The translations under genes and the position numbers were made by a program. Shown here piece after piece: positions 25,049 to 35,965 of a DNA stretch of 64,000 nucleotides. A model generated the notes under the pieces. It did no database searches. It had not been told where the DNA came from and worked only from the letters and a program-made list of their open reading frames with translations. Numbering within the stretch: the stretch's first letter is position 1; the number at the start of each line of letters is the position of its first letter. The stretch is from positions 1 to 64,000 of the forward strand of contig CALDUK010000009.1 in NCBI GenBank assembly GCA_937924905.1, written 5' to 3'. The DNA is from an uncultured Paracoccaceae bacterium. Its GTDB lineage: Bacteria > Pseudomonadota > Alphaproteobacteria > Rhodobacterales > Rhodobacteraceae.

Positions 25049-27919
25049 ATGGCCGAGCTTAAGAACATCGAAGTGCGCGGCGCGCGCGAGCACAATCTCA
25101 AGAATATTGATGTGGATATACCGCGCGACAAGCTGGTGGTGATCACCGGTCTGTCGGGTTCGGGCAAGTCATCGCTGGCGTTTGATACGATCTATGCCGA
25201 AGGTCAGCGACGTTATGTGGAAAGCCTGTCGGCCTATGCGCGGCAGTTTCTGGATATGATGGAAAAGCCGGACGTTGATCACATCAGTGGTCTGTCGCCC
25301 GCGATTTCGATTGAACAGAAGACAACATCGAAGAACCCGCGGTCGACCGTGGGCACGGTGACCGAGATTTACGACTATATGCGGCTGTTGTTTGCCCGCG
25401 CCGGCACGCCCTATAGCCCTGCGACCGGCATGCCGATTGAGGCGCAGCAAGTTCAGGATATGGTTGATCGCGTGATGGCGATGGACGAAGGAACGCGGGC
25501 GTATTTGCTGGCCCCCATCGTGCGCGACCGAAAGGGTGAGTACCGCAAAGAGTTTCTGGAATTGCGCAAGCAGGGCTTTCAGCGGGTCAAGGTCGATGGC
25601 CAGTTCCACGAGCTGGAAGAACCGCCGACGCTGGACAAAAAGTTTCGCCATGATATTGACGTCGTCGTTGACCGGATTGTGGTGCGTGATGGGTTGGAAA
25701 CACGCTTGGCAGATTCCTTTCGCACAGCGTTGGATCTGGCCGATGGGATTGCCATTTTTGAAACCGCCGTTGGGGACGAAGAAGAACCGGAACGGGTGAC
25801 GTTTTCGGAAAACTTCGCCTGTCCGGTCAGTGGCTTTACCATCCCCGAAATTGAACCCCGGCTTTTTTCGTTCAACGCGCCGTTCGGGGCGTGCCCGTCT
25901 TGCGATGGTCTGGGGGTCGAGCTGTTTTTTGACGAACGCCTTGTCGTTCCCGACCAGTCGCGGCCTTTGGTGCCGGTCGATACGGGTGCTTTGGCCAATT
26001 GGCGCAAAGGCAAGTCACCTTATTATATGCAAGTGATCGAGGCGCTGTCGGATCACTATGAGTTCGACAAACGCGCGCCTTGGAAAGACCTGCCCAAACA
26101 TGTCCAGCAGGTGATCCTTTACGGGTCGGGCGAAGACGAAGTGCCGTTTCGGTTTGACGAAGGCGGGCGGGTTTATACCGTGTCAAAGCCGTTCGAGGGG
26201 ATTATCCCAAATCTGGAACGGCGGTATAAATCTACGGATTCCAACTGGATCCGCGAAGATCTGGAACGGTTTCAAAACAACCGGCGCTGTGGCGATTGCG
26301 AAGGCTTCCGGCTGCGCCCCGAAGCTTTGGCGGTGAAGATTGGTGGCTTGCACGCGGGCGAGGTGGTTGAAAAGTCGATCCGCGAAGCTTTGGCCTGGGT
26401 GGAAGACGCGCCAAACCATCTGACCGCGCAAAAGAAAGCGATTGCCAGCGCAATCCTTAAAGAAATTCGCGAACGCCTTGGGTTTTTGAACAATGTGGGG
26501 CTGGAATATCTGACACTGTCGCGGAACGCGGGCACGTTGTCGGGTGGCGAAAGTCAGCGGATCCGTCTGGCCTCGCAGATTGGATCGGGTCTGCAAGGCG
26601 TGCTCTATGTGCTGGACGAGCCCTCTATCGGGCTGCATCAGCGCGACAATGATCGGTTGCTGACGACGCTGAAGAACCTGCGGGATCAAGGCAATACAGT
26701 TATCGTGGTCGAACATGACGAAGAAGCAATCCGCGAGGCGGATTATGTGTTTGATATCGGGCCGGGGGCCGGCGTGCATGGCGGTGATGTCGTGGCCAAA
26801 GGAACGCCTGCGCAGATCATCAAAAACAAAAAAAGCGTCACGGGCGATTATCTGGCCGGTCGCCGCGAGATTGCGGTGCCGGGCGAGCGTCGGACTGGCA
26901 ATGGCAAAACGCTGACGGTGGTCAAGGCCACAGGCAACAATCTGGACAGTGTCACAGCCAAGTTTCCGCTGGGCCAGTTCGTTTGTGTCACCGGCGTCTC
27001 GGGCGGGGGCAAGTCAACGCTGACGATTGAGACCCTGTTCAAAACGGCTTCGATGCAGTTGAACGGCGCGCGGCAGACGCCCGCGCCATGTGAAACGATC
27101 AAGGGTTTGGAACATCTGGATAAGGTTATCGATATCGACCAGCGCCCCATCGGGCGCACACCGCGATCCAACCCCGCGACCTATACCGGCGCCTTTACAC
27201 CGATCCGCGACTGGTTCGCGGGTTTGCCCGAAGCAAAAGCGCGCGGTTATAAGCCGGGGCGGTTCAGTTTTAACGTCAAGGGCGGGCGCTGCGAGGCCTG
27301 TCAGGGCGACGGTGTCATCAAGATCGAGATGCACTTTTTGCCGGATGTCTATGTGACCTGCGAAACCTGTCAGGGTCAGCGGTACAATCGCGAAACGCTG
27401 GAAATCAAGTTCAAGGGCAAGTCGATTGCCGATGTCTTGGACATGACGGTCGAGGACGCGCAGGAGTTTTTCAAGGCTGTGCCATCCATCCGCGAAAAAA
27501 TGGATGCGCTGATGCGTGTGGGCCTTGGCTATATCAAGGTTGGTCAGCAAGCGACGACGCTGTCCGGCGGCGAGGCACAGCGTGTGAAGCTGTCGAAAGA
27601 ACTGTCGAAACGCGCGACAGGTCGCACTTTGTATATTCTGGACGAACCAACAACGGGTTTGCACTTTGAAGATGTTCGAAAATTGCTAGAGGTTCTGCAC
27701 GAGCTGGTCGAACAGGGCAATTCGGTTGTGGTGATCGAACATAATCTGGACGTGATCAAAACTGCCGATCATATCATTGATATTGGTCCCGAAGGCGGTG
27801 ACGGGGGCGGGCGCATCGTTGCCATCGGCACGCCAGAAGACGTGGCCGCCAGCGCCGAAAGCCACACGGGCCGGTATCTGGCGGATATGTTGGGGATCGG
27901 AAAAGTCGCGGCAGAATAA
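25049..27919 (+). CDS. uvrA: Excinuclease ABC subunit A
   Basis: UvrA is the damage-sensing ABC ATPase dimer of nucleotide excision repair and loads UvrB. The 956 residues carry two Walker A motifs (GLSGSGKSS near 34-42, GVSGGGKST near 648) and two ABC signatures ([33 protein letters not shown]). The C-terminal zinc finger has all four Cys (CEAC...CETC). The first finger reads CPVS...CPSC, lacking one Cys. The ATG at 25049 matches the family N-terminus ([15 protein letters not shown]) and is preferred to an in-frame GTG at 25028. An SOS box lies upstream. A hairpin without a T tract follows. Confidence 0.98.
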   Translation: MAELKNIEVRGAREHNLKNIDVDIPRDKLVVITGLSGSGKSSLAFDTIYAEGQRRYVESLSAYARQFLDMMEKPDVDHISGLSPAISIEQKTTSKNPRSTVGTVTEIYDYMRLLFARAGTPYSPATGMPIEAQQVQDMVDRVMAMDEGTRAYLLAPIVRDRKGEYRKEFLELRKQGFQRVKVDGQFHELEEPPTLDKKFRHDIDVVVDRIVVRDGLETRLADSFRTALDLADGIAIFETAVGDEEEPERVTFSENFACPVSGFTIPEIEPRLFSFNAPFGACPSCDGLGVELFFDERLVVPDQSRPLVPVDTGALANWRKGKSPYYMQVIEALSDHYEFDKRAPWKDLPKHVQQVILYGSGEDEVPFRFDEGGRVYTVSKPFEGIIPNLERRYKSTDSNWIREDLERFQNNRRCGDCEGFRLRPEALAVKIGGLHAGEVVEKSIREALAWVEDAPNHLTAQKKAIASAILKEIRERLGFLNNVGLEYLTLSRNAGTLSGGESQRIRLASQIGSGLQGVLYVLDEPSIGLHQRDNDRLLTTLKNLRDQGNTVIVVEHDEEAIREADYVFDIGPGAGVHGGDVVAKGTPAQIIKNKKSVTGDYLAGRREIAVPGERRTGNGKTLTVVKATGNNLDSVTAKFPLGQFVCVTGVSGGGKSTLTIETLFKTASMQLNGARQTPAPCETIKGLEHLDKVIDIDQRPIGRTPRSNPATYTGAFTPIRDWFAGLPEAKARGYKPGRFSFNVKGGRCEACQGDGVIKIEMHFLPDVYVTCETCQGQRYNRETLEIKFKGKSIADVLDMTVEDAQEFFKAVPSIREKMDALMRVGLGYIKVGQQATTLSGGEAQRVKLSKELSKRATGRTLYILDEPTTGLHFEDVRKLLEVLHELVEQGNSVVVIEHNLDVIKTADHIIDIGPEGGDGGGRIVAIGTPEDVAASAESHTGRYLADMLGIGKVAAE

Positions 27920-27927
27920 CGGGTTGT

Positions 27928-27947
27928 GGCGCGTCCTTAGACGCGCC
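27928..27947. terminator. Hairpin between convergent uvrA and xthA
   Basis: A perfect 8-bp inverted repeat GGCGCGTC / GACGCGCC around CTTA lies in the 31-base gap between the two stop codons. It lacks a T tract on either strand, so it may act as a bidirectional pause or RNA 3-prime stabiliser rather than a classical terminator. Confidence 0.45.
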
Positions 27948-27950
27948 GCC

Positions 27951-28730
27951 TTACGCCGTCAGCTCAATCCAAACCGGTGTATGGTCTGACGGCTTTTCGC
28001 GCCCGCGTGGTTCAGCCTCGATCCAGCAATCCTGCAGCAGATCAGCGGCTTGCGGTGTCAGCAAATGGTGATCGATGCGGATGCCGTCGTTTCGGTCGAA
28101 CGCGTTTCGCTGATAGTCCCAGAAAGAATAGTGACCGCCGCCCTGGTGACAGGCGCGAAAAGCTTCTGTGAAGCCCAGGTTCAGAATGTCACGAAACGCG
28201 GCGCGGCTTTCCGGGCGCGCCAGCGCATCGTCGCGCCAGGCATCCGGCCGGGCCGCGTCTTCGTCTTGTGGGATGATATTGTAATCGCCGCACATCACCG
28301 CCGGCTCTTCCTGTGCTAACAGCGCCGCGGCGCGTGCTTTAAGGCGTTTCATCCACGCCAGTTTATAATCGTATTTGTCCCCCGGCACCGGGTTGCCATT
28401 TGGCAAATACAACCCGCAAACCCGCACCGGGATGTCGCCCATGACCGTCGCCTCAATCCAACGGGCCTGTACGTCATCATCGTTGCCCGGCAGACCGCGC
28501 GTGACATCCTCAAGCGGCAATTTTGACAAGATGGCCACGCCGTTGAAGCTTTTTTGCCCATGGGTTTCAACGATATAGCCCATGTCTTCAAAATGCTCGC
28601 GCGGGAAGTTTTCGTCGATAGACTTGATTTCCTGCAAAACAGCGACGTCGGGCGCGCTGTCGCTTAGCCAATGGCTTAACGCTTCGAAACGGGCTTTTAT
28701 GCCATTGATGTTGAAGGTCGCGATTTTCAT
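27951..28730 (-). CDS. xthA: Exodeoxyribonuclease III / AP endonuclease
   Basis: The enzyme cuts DNA at abasic sites and removes 3-prime blocks in base-excision repair. The 259 residues contain the EEP-family catalytic motifs: N7-region FNINGIKAR, the metal-binding Glu in LQEIKS (about 34-39), GLYLPNGN near 107, the Asp/Asn pair in CGDYNI near 148 and the C-terminal SDHTPVWIEL near 250. It converges on uvrA, so two DNA-repair genes share a 3-prime junction. No SOS box was noted upstream of it. Confidence 0.95.
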   Translation of the reverse strand: MKIATFNINGIKARFEALSHWLSDSAPDVAVLQEIKSIDENFPREHFEDMGYIVETHGQKSFNGVAILSKLPLEDVTRGLPGNDDDVQARWIEATVMGDIPVRVCGLYLPNGNPVPGDKYDYKLAWMKRLKARAAALLAQEEPAVMCGDYNIIPQDEDAARPDAWRDDALARPESRAAFRDILNLGFTEAFRACHQGGGHYSFWDYQRNAFDRNDGIRIDHHLLTPQAADLLQDCWIEAEPRGREKPSDHTPVWIELTA

Positions 28731-28918
28731 GTCCGCAAACTCATTTGTTTCAGATGGATTGTCAAAGCGGAAAGCCTGCCGTCTGCAGGGCCGTTTTTAG
28801 CGCGTTTTCCGACGATTTGCTGTATCCGCCGTGTCTTTGCCCAACGGTTTTCTAAAATTGGTCACAATTGAGCGGAAACTGGGGCAAATCTGGTCGGTGG
28901 GGTAAATTCAGGGTGCCG

Positions 28919-30505
28919 ATGGCAGACGCAGTGATCAAAGACACAGCCCAAGTGGCTGTCGAAGCTTTGCCGGCAGGCACAGTGCTTTTGGGGGATCAGT
29001 TCGTTATCACCGGGCAACTGGGGGCGGGCGGCTTTGGCATTACCTATCACGGTGAAGACAAGGTTCTGGGACGGTCCATTGTCATCAAAGAGTGTTTTCC
29101 GTCCGATCTTTGCGGCCGCACCGGTTTAAGCGTTCGGGCGCGCGGTCAGGCGCAAATCAAGCCCATGCGTTCTGTCGTCAGCATGTTCATGCGCGAAGCG
29201 CGCAGCCTGGCCAAATTGCGCCATCCAAACATTGTCGGCGTGCATCGTGCGTTTGAAGAAAACGACACCGCATACATGGTGCTTGACCTGATCGAAGGGC
29301 GTGACTTGTTTGACATTGTCGACGACAATTCGGTGCGGCTGTCGCCCGCGCGGGTACGCGACATTCTGTTTCAACTGCTTGATGCAATTGAAGAAGTTCA
29401 CAAACTGGGGCTGCTGCATCGCGATGTCTCGCCCGATAACATCCTGATTGAAACGTCCGGCAAGCCGGTGCTTATCGACTTTGGCGCGGCACGGGCAGAA
29501 TCCTCGCGTCATTCGCGCGCAATCTCGACCTTCATGGTGGTGAAAGACGGATACTCACCGCAGGAATTCTATGTGGCGGGCAGCAAACAGGCGCCATGCA
29601 GCGATCTATACGGTCTGGCTGCCACGTTCTATTTCTTGCTGACCGGCGACGCACCGCCGAACAGTCAGACGCGCGTAATGGATATTGCCAGCGGTCGCCC
29701 GGACCCGTGTGCGCCTTTGGTCGGGCGTGTGTCCGGGTATGATGACGCCTTTCTGGCCGCCATTGATACCGCCCTTTCCATTCATCCTGCAGACCGGCTG
29801 CAATCGGCGTCGAAGTGGCGCAGTTTGATCGAAACCACACGGTCTGCGTCCGAGAAACGTGCCAAGCCCATCGCGCGCGATGTGACGCTGGAATTTGAAA
29901 TGTCGCTGTCGCAACTGGTGGAAGAAACAAACGACGAAGTGTGGCGCGCAAGTGAAAAGGTGGCCGAACCGATGCCGGTTGAACCACCCCAACCGGTTTC
30001 GACGCAACCAGCCTGGGTCGATGAGTTCAACCGTGAATCCGCGTCCCGGTCACCAAACGCGGATGCGCAGGCCATTGGACGCCCCGAATTTGACGACCTC
30101 GACATGGGCGAAATCGAAATTTGGGACGACGCGCTTGAAGAAACGATGTCGCGCGAACCAACTGTTAGCGAAACCAACTGGGTCGAACGGGCGCTGGTCA
30201 AACAGGAAAGCATGCGCGGCGGTCAGTCTTCGGCGCTGGACCTGCACACGTCAGAAGCGCGCAATCTCGAAGCGCTTTTCAGTGGCGCGCCGCCTTCGGC
30301 CAGAACTCAATCCGATATGGAACGCGAGGCCATGGTCACCGCCTATTCAAGGCGCCCGCGCATCCGGCCTATTGGGGTGCTGTTGGGGTTGCTGGTCAGC
30401 CTTGGCCTTGTGGCGGGGCTGAATGCCGTTGACGGGTCGAAACCCGCAGGTGCCGCCAAACCGGCGACAGGCGGCCTTGAGATGAAGGGCAGCATCGTTC
30501 CGTAA
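28919..30505 (+). CDS. Serine/threonine protein kinase with C-terminal membrane anchor
   Basis: A 528-residue Hanks-type kinase. The glycine loop GAGGFG is near residue 38, the ATP-binding Lys lies in VIKECFP, the catalytic loop HRDVSPDNIL is near 168-177, and DFG appears in IDFGAAR. An acidic linker of about 150 residues leads to one membrane span near residue 482-500 (IGVLLGLLVSLGLVAGL), so the kinase is cytoplasmic and tail-anchored with a short outer tail. The ATG at 28919 is chosen because an upstream TTG extension (28868) is low-complexity and unsupported. No phosphatase or FHA partner is adjacent, so the substrate is unknown. Confidence 0.9.
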   Translation: MADAVIKDTAQVAVEALPAGTVLLGDQFVITGQLGAGGFGITYHGEDKVLGRSIVIKECFPSDLCGRTGLSVRARGQAQIKPMRSVVSMFMREARSLAKLRHPNIVGVHRAFEENDTAYMVLDLIEGRDLFDIVDDNSVRLSPARVRDILFQLLDAIEEVHKLGLLHRDVSPDNILIETSGKPVLIDFGAARAESSRHSRAISTFMVVKDGYSPQEFYVAGSKQAPCSDLYGLAATFYFLLTGDAPPNSQTRVMDIASGRPDPCAPLVGRVSGYDDAFLAAIDTALSIHPADRLQSASKWRSLIETTRSASEKRAKPIARDVTLEFEMSLSQLVEETNDEVWRASEKVAEPMPVEPPQPVSTQPAWVDEFNRESASRSPNADAQAIGRPEFDDLDMGEIEIWDDALEETMSREPTVSETNWVERALVKQESMRGGQSSALDLHTSEARNLEALFSGAPPSARTQSDMEREAMVTAYSRRPRIRPIGVLLGLLVSLGLVAGLNAVDGSKPAGAAKPATGGLEMKGSIVP

Positions 30506-30514
30506 GGCACAGAT

Positions 30515-30847
30515 TTACATAGAAAAACTGGTGCCACATCCACAAGACGAAGTGGCATTCGGGTTGTGGATTGTGAACCGCGCGCCGATCAGTTCCTCGG
30601 TGAAATCGATCACCGCATTGGACAGAAACGGCAAGGACATCTCATCAACCACAACTTTTTGGCCGTCACCTTCCAGAACCAGATCGCCGTCCGACGGTTC
30701 ATCCAAATCGATGTTGTACTGAAAGCCTGAGCAACCGCCGCCTTCGACCGCGACGCGCAGCGCCTTCGGGGCATCCGTACCTTCGTTTATCTCGGCCAAC
30801 CTCTCGAACGCGCGAGGCGTGACTTTTGGTGGTATCTGAAGATCCAT
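30515..30847 (-). CDS. A-type iron-sulfur carrier (ErpA/IscA family)
   Basis: The protein delivers Fe-S clusters to apo-enzymes. The 110 residues show the three family Cys ligands: Cys39 in GGGCSGFQY and Cys102/Cys104 in SSCGCGTSF. The conserved FTEELIGARFTIHNPNA segment precedes the last two. The ATG at 30847 gives the family N-terminus (MDLQIPPKVT); the longer frame to 30937 would cross into the divergent dgt leader. It is divergent from dgt. ErpA and IscA cannot be told apart with confidence here. Confidence 0.92.
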   Translation of the reverse strand: MDLQIPPKVTPRAFERLAEINEGTDAPKALRVAVEGGGCSGFQYNIDLDEPSDGDLVLEGDGQKVVVDEMSLPFLSNAVIDFTEELIGARFTIHNPNATSSCGCGTSFSM

Positions 30848-30924
30848 ATGCGGGCACCGGCGTTTCAATTCAGGACAACTCACAATATATGGGGCGCAGG
30901 ACAGGCGAACAAGACGGACAAAAT

Positions 30925-32076
30925 ATGCAGGCGCCATTTGCGTCGCGCCCGGGCGACAGCCGGGGGCGGCTATTCAGCGAAGATGAAAGCACCTTCCGGT
31001 CTTGCTTCCAGCGCGACCGCGACCGCATCATTCATGCCAGCGCCTTTCGCCGGTTGAAACACAAGACGCAGGTCTTCATCGAACACGAAGGCGACTATTT
31101 CCGCACCCGGCTGACGCATTCAATCGAGGTCGCACAGGTGGCCCGCACGATTTCCGGCGCTTTGGGATTGAATGGTGAACTGACCGAGGCTGTCGCTTTG
31201 GCCCATGATCTGGGCCATACACCCTTTGGACACACGGGCGAGGACGCACTGTCCGAGCTGATGTCGCCCTATGGCGGCTTTGACCACAACGCCCAGGCGC
31301 TGCGGATCGTGACCCATCTGGAACGGCACTATGCCTGTTTCGATGGTCTGAACCTGACTTGGGAAACGCTTGAAGGTATTGCAAAACACAACGGTCCGGT
31401 CACCGGCGCATTGCCTTGGGCGCTGGCCGAGTATCAGGCGACGCATGATCTGGAACTTGACACCTATGCCAGCGCCGAAGCGCAGGTCGCCGCGATTTCG
31501 GACGACGTGGCATACAACCATCACGACCTGCATGACGGATTGCGGGCCGAATTGTTTTCAACCGACGAATTGGCGGAACTGCCTATCCTGGACCGGTGCT
31601 TTGCGCGGGTCGATCAGATCTATCCCGACCTGAACTACTATCGCCGCCGCCACGAAGCGCTGCGCCGGTTCTTCGGGGTTTTGGTCGAAGACGTGATCAC
31701 GGTCGCTCAGCAAAGTCTGGCCGATATTGCGCCCGAGACAGCAGAGGACATACGCCGGTCGGGCGTGCAGATCATACGGTTCTCAGACGCGGTCTTTGCG
31801 GATCTGAAGCAAATTCGCGCGTTTTTGTTCGAACGCATGTATCGCGCGCCCACAGTTGTCACCATGCGCAAGAAGGTGACGCAGGTGGTACACGACCTTT
31901 TTCCGTTTTTCATGGAACACCCGGATCAACTGCCCAAACAATGGCGCAAGGATGTGGACGAGGTTTCGTCCGAGGTCGAACTGGCGCGGCTGGTGTCGGA
32001 CTATATTGCCGGCATGACCGACCGGTTTGCCTTGCAGTGCCACGAACGTTTCTTGGGCGGCCGCCCACCACGTTGA
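30925..32076 (+). CDS. dgt: Deoxyguanosinetriphosphate triphosphohydrolase-like HD protein
   Basis: An HD-domain dNTPase that releases triphosphate from dGTP or other dNTPs, limiting dNTP pools. The 383-residue form starts at the ATG at 30925 ([17 protein letters not shown]), which aligns best with alphaproteobacterial homologues; an ATG at 30889 is possible. The motif [13 protein letters not shown] and the HD pair [13 protein letters not shown] are present, along with [11 protein letters not shown] upstream. Its stop lies 31 bases before argS, and the genes read together. This begins the dgt-argS-SPOR-nagZ-scpA-scpB run. Confidence 0.93.
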   Translation: MQAPFASRPGDSRGRLFSEDESTFRSCFQRDRDRIIHASAFRRLKHKTQVFIEHEGDYFRTRLTHSIEVAQVARTISGALGLNGELTEAVALAHDLGHTPFGHTGEDALSELMSPYGGFDHNAQALRIVTHLERHYACFDGLNLTWETLEGIAKHNGPVTGALPWALAEYQATHDLELDTYASAEAQVAAISDDVAYNHHDLHDGLRAELFSTDELAELPILDRCFARVDQIYPDLNYYRRRHEALRRFFGVLVEDVITVAQQSLADIAPETAEDIRRSGVQIIRFSDAVFADLKQIRAFLFERMYRAPTVVTMRKKVTQVVHDLFPFFMEHPDQLPKQWRKDVDEVSSEVELARLVSDYIAGMTDRFALQCHERFLGGRPPR

Positions 32077-32107
32077 CGCGCCGGGTTTCGGTCTTTACTT
32101 CGCGCCT

Positions 32108-33832
32108 ATGAATATATTCGCAGATATCCGCAGTTTGGTCGTTGAAACATTGGACGCCATGATGGCCGATGGCGTTTTGCCGTCTGGTCTGGTGTTTGAA
32201 AACGTTGCGGTCGAGCCGCCGCGTGACGCAGCCCACGGCGATATGGCGACAAATGCCGCCATGGTGCTAGCGAAACCGGCAGGTCTGCAGCCACGCGCCA
32301 TCGCCGAAACCCTGGCCGAGCGTTTGGCAAAAGACCCCCGCATCGAGACAGCCGAGGTCGCCGGGCCCGGCTTTTTGAACCTGCGCCTGTCGCCGGCCAT
32401 TTGGCATGATGTCGTGGCAGCGGTTGCAGCCACCGGATCGGCCTTTGGACGGTCGGGCATGGGCGACGGCGTGAAGGTGAATGTTGAATATGTCAGCGCC
32501 AATCCCACCGGTCCGTTGCATGTTGGCCATACACGCGGCGCGGTCTTTGGCGATGCTTTGGCGTCGCTGCTGGACTATGCGGGCTATGACGTTACGCGGG
32601 AATATTACATCAACGATGGCGGCGCTCAGGTCGATGTTTTGGCGCGGTCTGTTTACCTGCGTTACCTCGAAGCGCATGGGCAAACCGTTGCGTTCGAAGA
32701 CGGCACTTATCCCGGCGACTATCTGAAACCGGTCGGCGAAGCGCTGAAATCCAAAGTGGGTGATGCGTATTTGGGGCAAGATGAAGACGTCTGGCTTGCC
32801 GATGTCCGGGCCTTTGCGACAACCGCAATGATGGACCTGATCCGTGATGATCTGGCGATGCTGGGCGTCAAGATGGACAAATTCTTTTCCGAGAAGTCGC
32901 TGTACGGAACAGGCCGCATAGAAGAATCCATTGACGAGCTGGACAAGAAAGGCCTGATCTATCGTGGCACGCTTGAGCCCCCCAAAGGCAAATTGCCCGA
33001 GGATTGGGAACCGCGCGAGCAGACTTTGTTCAAGTCAACCAAGCATGGCGATGATGTGGACCGCCCGATCAAGAAATCGGACGGGGCCTGGACGTATTTT
33101 GCGCCCGATATTGCCTATCACTGGGACAAGATCGCGCGTGAATATGATGAATTGATTGATGTTTTTGGCGCGGATCACGGCGGCTACGTCAAGCGCATGA
33201 AGGCGGCTGTCAGTGCCTTGTCAGACGGGCGTGTGCCTTTGGACGTTAAACTGACGCAGCTTGTGAAATTGTACAAGAACGGCGAGCCGTTCAAAATGTC
33301 GAAGCGGGCAGGCACTTTTGTGATGTTGCGCGATGTCGTTGAACAGGTGGGTGCTGACGTGACCCGCTTTGTCATGTTGACGCGGAAAAACGATGCCCCG
33401 CTGGATTTTGATTTCGACAAGGCCGTTGAACAGTCGAAAGACAACCCTGTGTTCTATGTGCAATATGCGCACGCCCGGATCCGGTCTGTTATGCGCAGGT
33501 CTGATGCTATGGCGCTGTCAGGTCCGGGCAGCGCAGTGATGGAAGATCAGGCGGAATTTGCCGTTGCGCGCAAGCTGGCCGAATGGCCCCGGCTGGTCGA
33601 GATTGCGGCGCGCAATCACGAACCGCACCGGATTGCCTTTTACCTCTATGAACTGGCGTCCGACTTTCACGCATTGTGGAACAAGGGCAATGACACACCC
33701 GGTTTGCGGTTCGTGCAAGACGGCGATCCCGAGACGACCGCGACAAAAATTGTCCTTCCTCAAGCGGTTGGCGTTGTTATTTCAAACGGATTGGGTATTC
33801 TAGGTGTGACGCCGGTCGAGGAAATGCGCTAA
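32108..33832 (+). CDS. argS: Arginyl-tRNA synthetase
   Basis: The class Ia synthetase charges tRNA-Arg. The 574 residues include the N-terminal Add-1 domain, the [15 protein letters not shown] motif with the HIGH equivalent HVGH near residue 139, the QEDGAxF-equivalent YVKRMKAAV segment, and the KMSKS equivalent KMSKRAG near 397, followed by the DALR anticodon-binding domain. The ATG at 32108 ([10 protein letters not shown]) matches the family; an in-frame upstream start within dgt is rejected. It is followed after 79 bases by the SPOR gene. Confidence 0.97.
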   Translation: MNIFADIRSLVVETLDAMMADGVLPSGLVFENVAVEPPRDAAHGDMATNAAMVLAKPAGLQPRAIAETLAERLAKDPRIETAEVAGPGFLNLRLSPAIWHDVVAAVAATGSAFGRSGMGDGVKVNVEYVSANPTGPLHVGHTRGAVFGDALASLLDYAGYDVTREYYINDGGAQVDVLARSVYLRYLEAHGQTVAFEDGTYPGDYLKPVGEALKSKVGDAYLGQDEDVWLADVRAFATTAMMDLIRDDLAMLGVKMDKFFSEKSLYGTGRIEESIDELDKKGLIYRGTLEPPKGKLPEDWEPREQTLFKSTKHGDDVDRPIKKSDGAWTYFAPDIAYHWDKIAREYDELIDVFGADHGGYVKRMKAAVSALSDGRVPLDVKLTQLVKLYKNGEPFKMSKRAGTFVMLRDVVEQVGADVTRFVMLTRKNDAPLDFDFDKAVEQSKDNPVFYVQYAHARIRSVMRRSDAMALSGPGSAVMEDQAEFAVARKLAEWPRLVEIAARNHEPHRIAFYLYELASDFHALWNKGNDTPGLRFVQDGDPETTATKIVLPQAVGVVISNGLGILGVTPVEEMR

Positions 33833-33911
33833 AAAACCAAGCATCCCGCCGCTGTCGAGAGAGCAGTGTAGACCTTCGGGCCAAAACCGGAGGCGTATTG
33901 AGGCATAAAAA

Positions 33912-34904
33912 ATGGCGGCATTTGGCTATGACGACTATCGTGCGTCCGATGAGGGTGGCACGTTCGCGGCAGTACTGAACTGGGGCGGTGCAATCCTGTC
34001 CCTTGTTTTGATCGCCGGTTTGGCAACATGGGGTTGGAAACTTTGGGTGCGCGACGTCAGCGGCGTCCCCGTTGTGCGCGCGCTGGAAGGTCCGATGCGC
34101 ATCGCCCCGGATGAACCGGGTGGGTTGGCAAGCGATTATCAAGGTTTGACGGTCAACCGCATTGCGGAATCCCGTGTGGAAGAACGCCCGTCCGAACAAG
34201 TGGTTCTTGCGCCTGCACCGGCGACTTTGGACGAAGACGAAGACCTGGCGATGGCAGAATTGCCTGCCGTTGCACCCGAACCCGAAAACGACGCGCCTTT
34301 GATTGCGGTCGCACCTGTGCCACAGCTTGGCACGGGCGAGCGTATTGAAATCGACGAGGCCCCGGTGATCGTGGATGGTACGGCAAGCATCTTGCCGGGC
34401 GATACGATCGAAGCAGATGCGACCCCTGCTGACCAACCCGGTTTGGCGACACCATCGGCCACCGATCTGGCGGTTGCGGCGGCATTGTCGGGTGCGGACA
34501 TCGCACCCGAGCCGTCAGTTGCAACCTTGAATGCAGCACCCAATGTGCCGGTTTCAACGCCGCGCCCGGTCATGCGGCCGACAAACTTGCAGCCGGTTTC
34601 CTTTGCAGCCCCAACGCTTCAAAATGGCGAGGTTGATCCAAAAACCATCGCCGCCGGTACCCGTCTCGTTCAGCTTGGCGCCTATGGCAGTCCCGAAGTG
34701 GCGCGCGCCGAATGGCAGACCGCCGAAGCGCGATTTGGTGATTATATGGCGGACAAGGCCAGGGTCATTCAGCGCGTCGAAAGCGGCGGGCGCGAATTTT
34801 TCCGCCTGCGCGTGCATGGCTTTGATGATCTGTCCGACGCACGTCGCTTCTGTGCGGTTCTGGTGACAGATGGGTCGAACTGCATCCCGGTCATCCACGA
34901 CTAA
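33912..34904 (+). CDS. SPOR-domain membrane protein
   Basis: A 330-residue bitopic protein. The cytoplasmic tail (1-21) is followed by one span at about 22-43, a long Pro/Ala/Glu-rich periplasmic linker and a C-terminal SPOR domain at about 252-328 (LVQLGAYGSPEVARAEW to FFRLRVHGFDDLSDARRFCAVL). SPOR domains bind denuded peptidoglycan at the septum, so the protein should gather at division sites. It lies between argS and nagZ, consistent with a wall-related role for this run of genes. Confidence 0.9.
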   Translation: MAAFGYDDYRASDEGGTFAAVLNWGGAILSLVLIAGLATWGWKLWVRDVSGVPVVRALEGPMRIAPDEPGGLASDYQGLTVNRIAESRVEERPSEQVVLAPAPATLDEDEDLAMAELPAVAPEPENDAPLIAVAPVPQLGTGERIEIDEAPVIVDGTASILPGDTIEADATPADQPGLATPSATDLAVAAALSGADIAPEPSVATLNAAPNVPVSTPRPVMRPTNLQPVSFAAPTLQNGEVDPKTIAAGTRLVQLGAYGSPEVARAEWQTAEARFGDYMADKARVIQRVESGGREFFRLRVHGFDDLSDARRFCAVLVTDGSNCIPVIHD

Positions 34905-34908
34905 CATC

Positions 34909-35919
34909 ATGCGGGCAGGCGCATATATTCTTGCGCCTGCCGGGCCGACCCTTTTGGCAGACGAAGCCGCGTTTTTTCGCGACGCGCAGCCTTGGGGGTT
35001 TATCCTATTCCAGAGAAATTGCGAAACACCTGATCAGTTGCGCCGTTTGACCGCGGACCTTCGCGCCGCGGTTGGCTGGGACGCGCCCGTTTTGATTGAT
35101 CAGGAAGGCGGGCGGGTACAGCGTTTGCGTGCCCCGCATTGGCGCGAATGGATGCGGCCTTTGGATCAGGTCACGGCCTTTTCCGACCCTGACGCTGCCC
35201 AACGGGCGATGTACCTGCGCGGTGTGTTGATTGGCGCAGAACTGATCGCCCACGGGGTTGATGTGAATTGTGCGCCATCCGCAGACATTGCCTGGGATGA
35301 GACACACCCGTTTCTCAAGAATCGCTGCTATGGCCGCGACGCGCAAACGGTGGCGCATATGGCGCGGGCCTGTGCCGAAGGTTTGTTGGACGCCGGGTGT
35401 CTGCCCGTTTTAAAACATGCGCCGGGTCATGGGCGCGCGCAGCTTGACAGTCACAAAGCGCTGCCAAGGATCGACAGCGCCCTGACGGATTTGCAAAAGA
35501 CCGACTTTGCCCCGTTTCGCGATTTGGCGGACCTGCCTATGGTGATGACCGCCCATATCGTTTTGCCCGACATCGACGCCGACCGGCCTGTCACGCAATC
35601 CCCTGACGGCATTCGCTTTTTACGCAGCCTCGGGTTGAGTGGGCTATTGATGAGCGACGATATCTCGATGGGGGCACTGCAAGGCGACGTCCACACCCGC
35701 AGCAAGGCGGCGATGGAAGCAGGTTGCGATCTGGTGCTTCATTGCAATGGTGATCTGGCCGAAATGCAGGCGGTGGCGCGCATAGGCGCATTGACCGACG
35801 CCGCCGCAAAACGCGCAGATATAGCGTTAGCGGCGCGGCGAACCCCAATAGATATTGACATTTCGGCCACCGAGGCCGAATTTGACAGCCTAATTGAAGG
35901 CGTATCGGGCAGGGGCTGA
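34909..35919 (+). CDS. nagZ: Beta-N-acetylhexosaminidase (glycoside hydrolase family 3)
   Basis: NagZ removes GlcNAc from anhydro-muropeptides in the cytoplasm during wall recycling. The 336 residues have the GH3 KHAPGHG...DSH motif near 168-182, where the His/Asp dyad is the acid/base, and the nucleophile Asp in MSDDISMGA near 247. The ATG at 34909 lies four bases after the SPOR gene stop; a longer frame inside the SPOR gene is rejected. It sits directly before scpA with 46 bases between. Confidence 0.95.
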   Translation: MRAGAYILAPAGPTLLADEAAFFRDAQPWGFILFQRNCETPDQLRRLTADLRAAVGWDAPVLIDQEGGRVQRLRAPHWREWMRPLDQVTAFSDPDAAQRAMYLRGVLIGAELIAHGVDVNCAPSADIAWDETHPFLKNRCYGRDAQTVAHMARACAEGLLDAGCLPVLKHAPGHGRAQLDSHKALPRIDSALTDLQKTDFAPFRDLADLPMVMTAHIVLPDIDADRPVTQSPDGIRFLRSLGLSGLLMSDDISMGALQGDVHTRSKAAMEAGCDLVLHCNGDLAEMQAVARIGALTDAAAKRADIALAARRTPIDIDISATEAEFDSLIEGVSGRG

Positions 35920-35965
35920 CGTCTTCCAAATAAAGGCGCCTATACAGCGCCAAGGGAGCAGTGCC

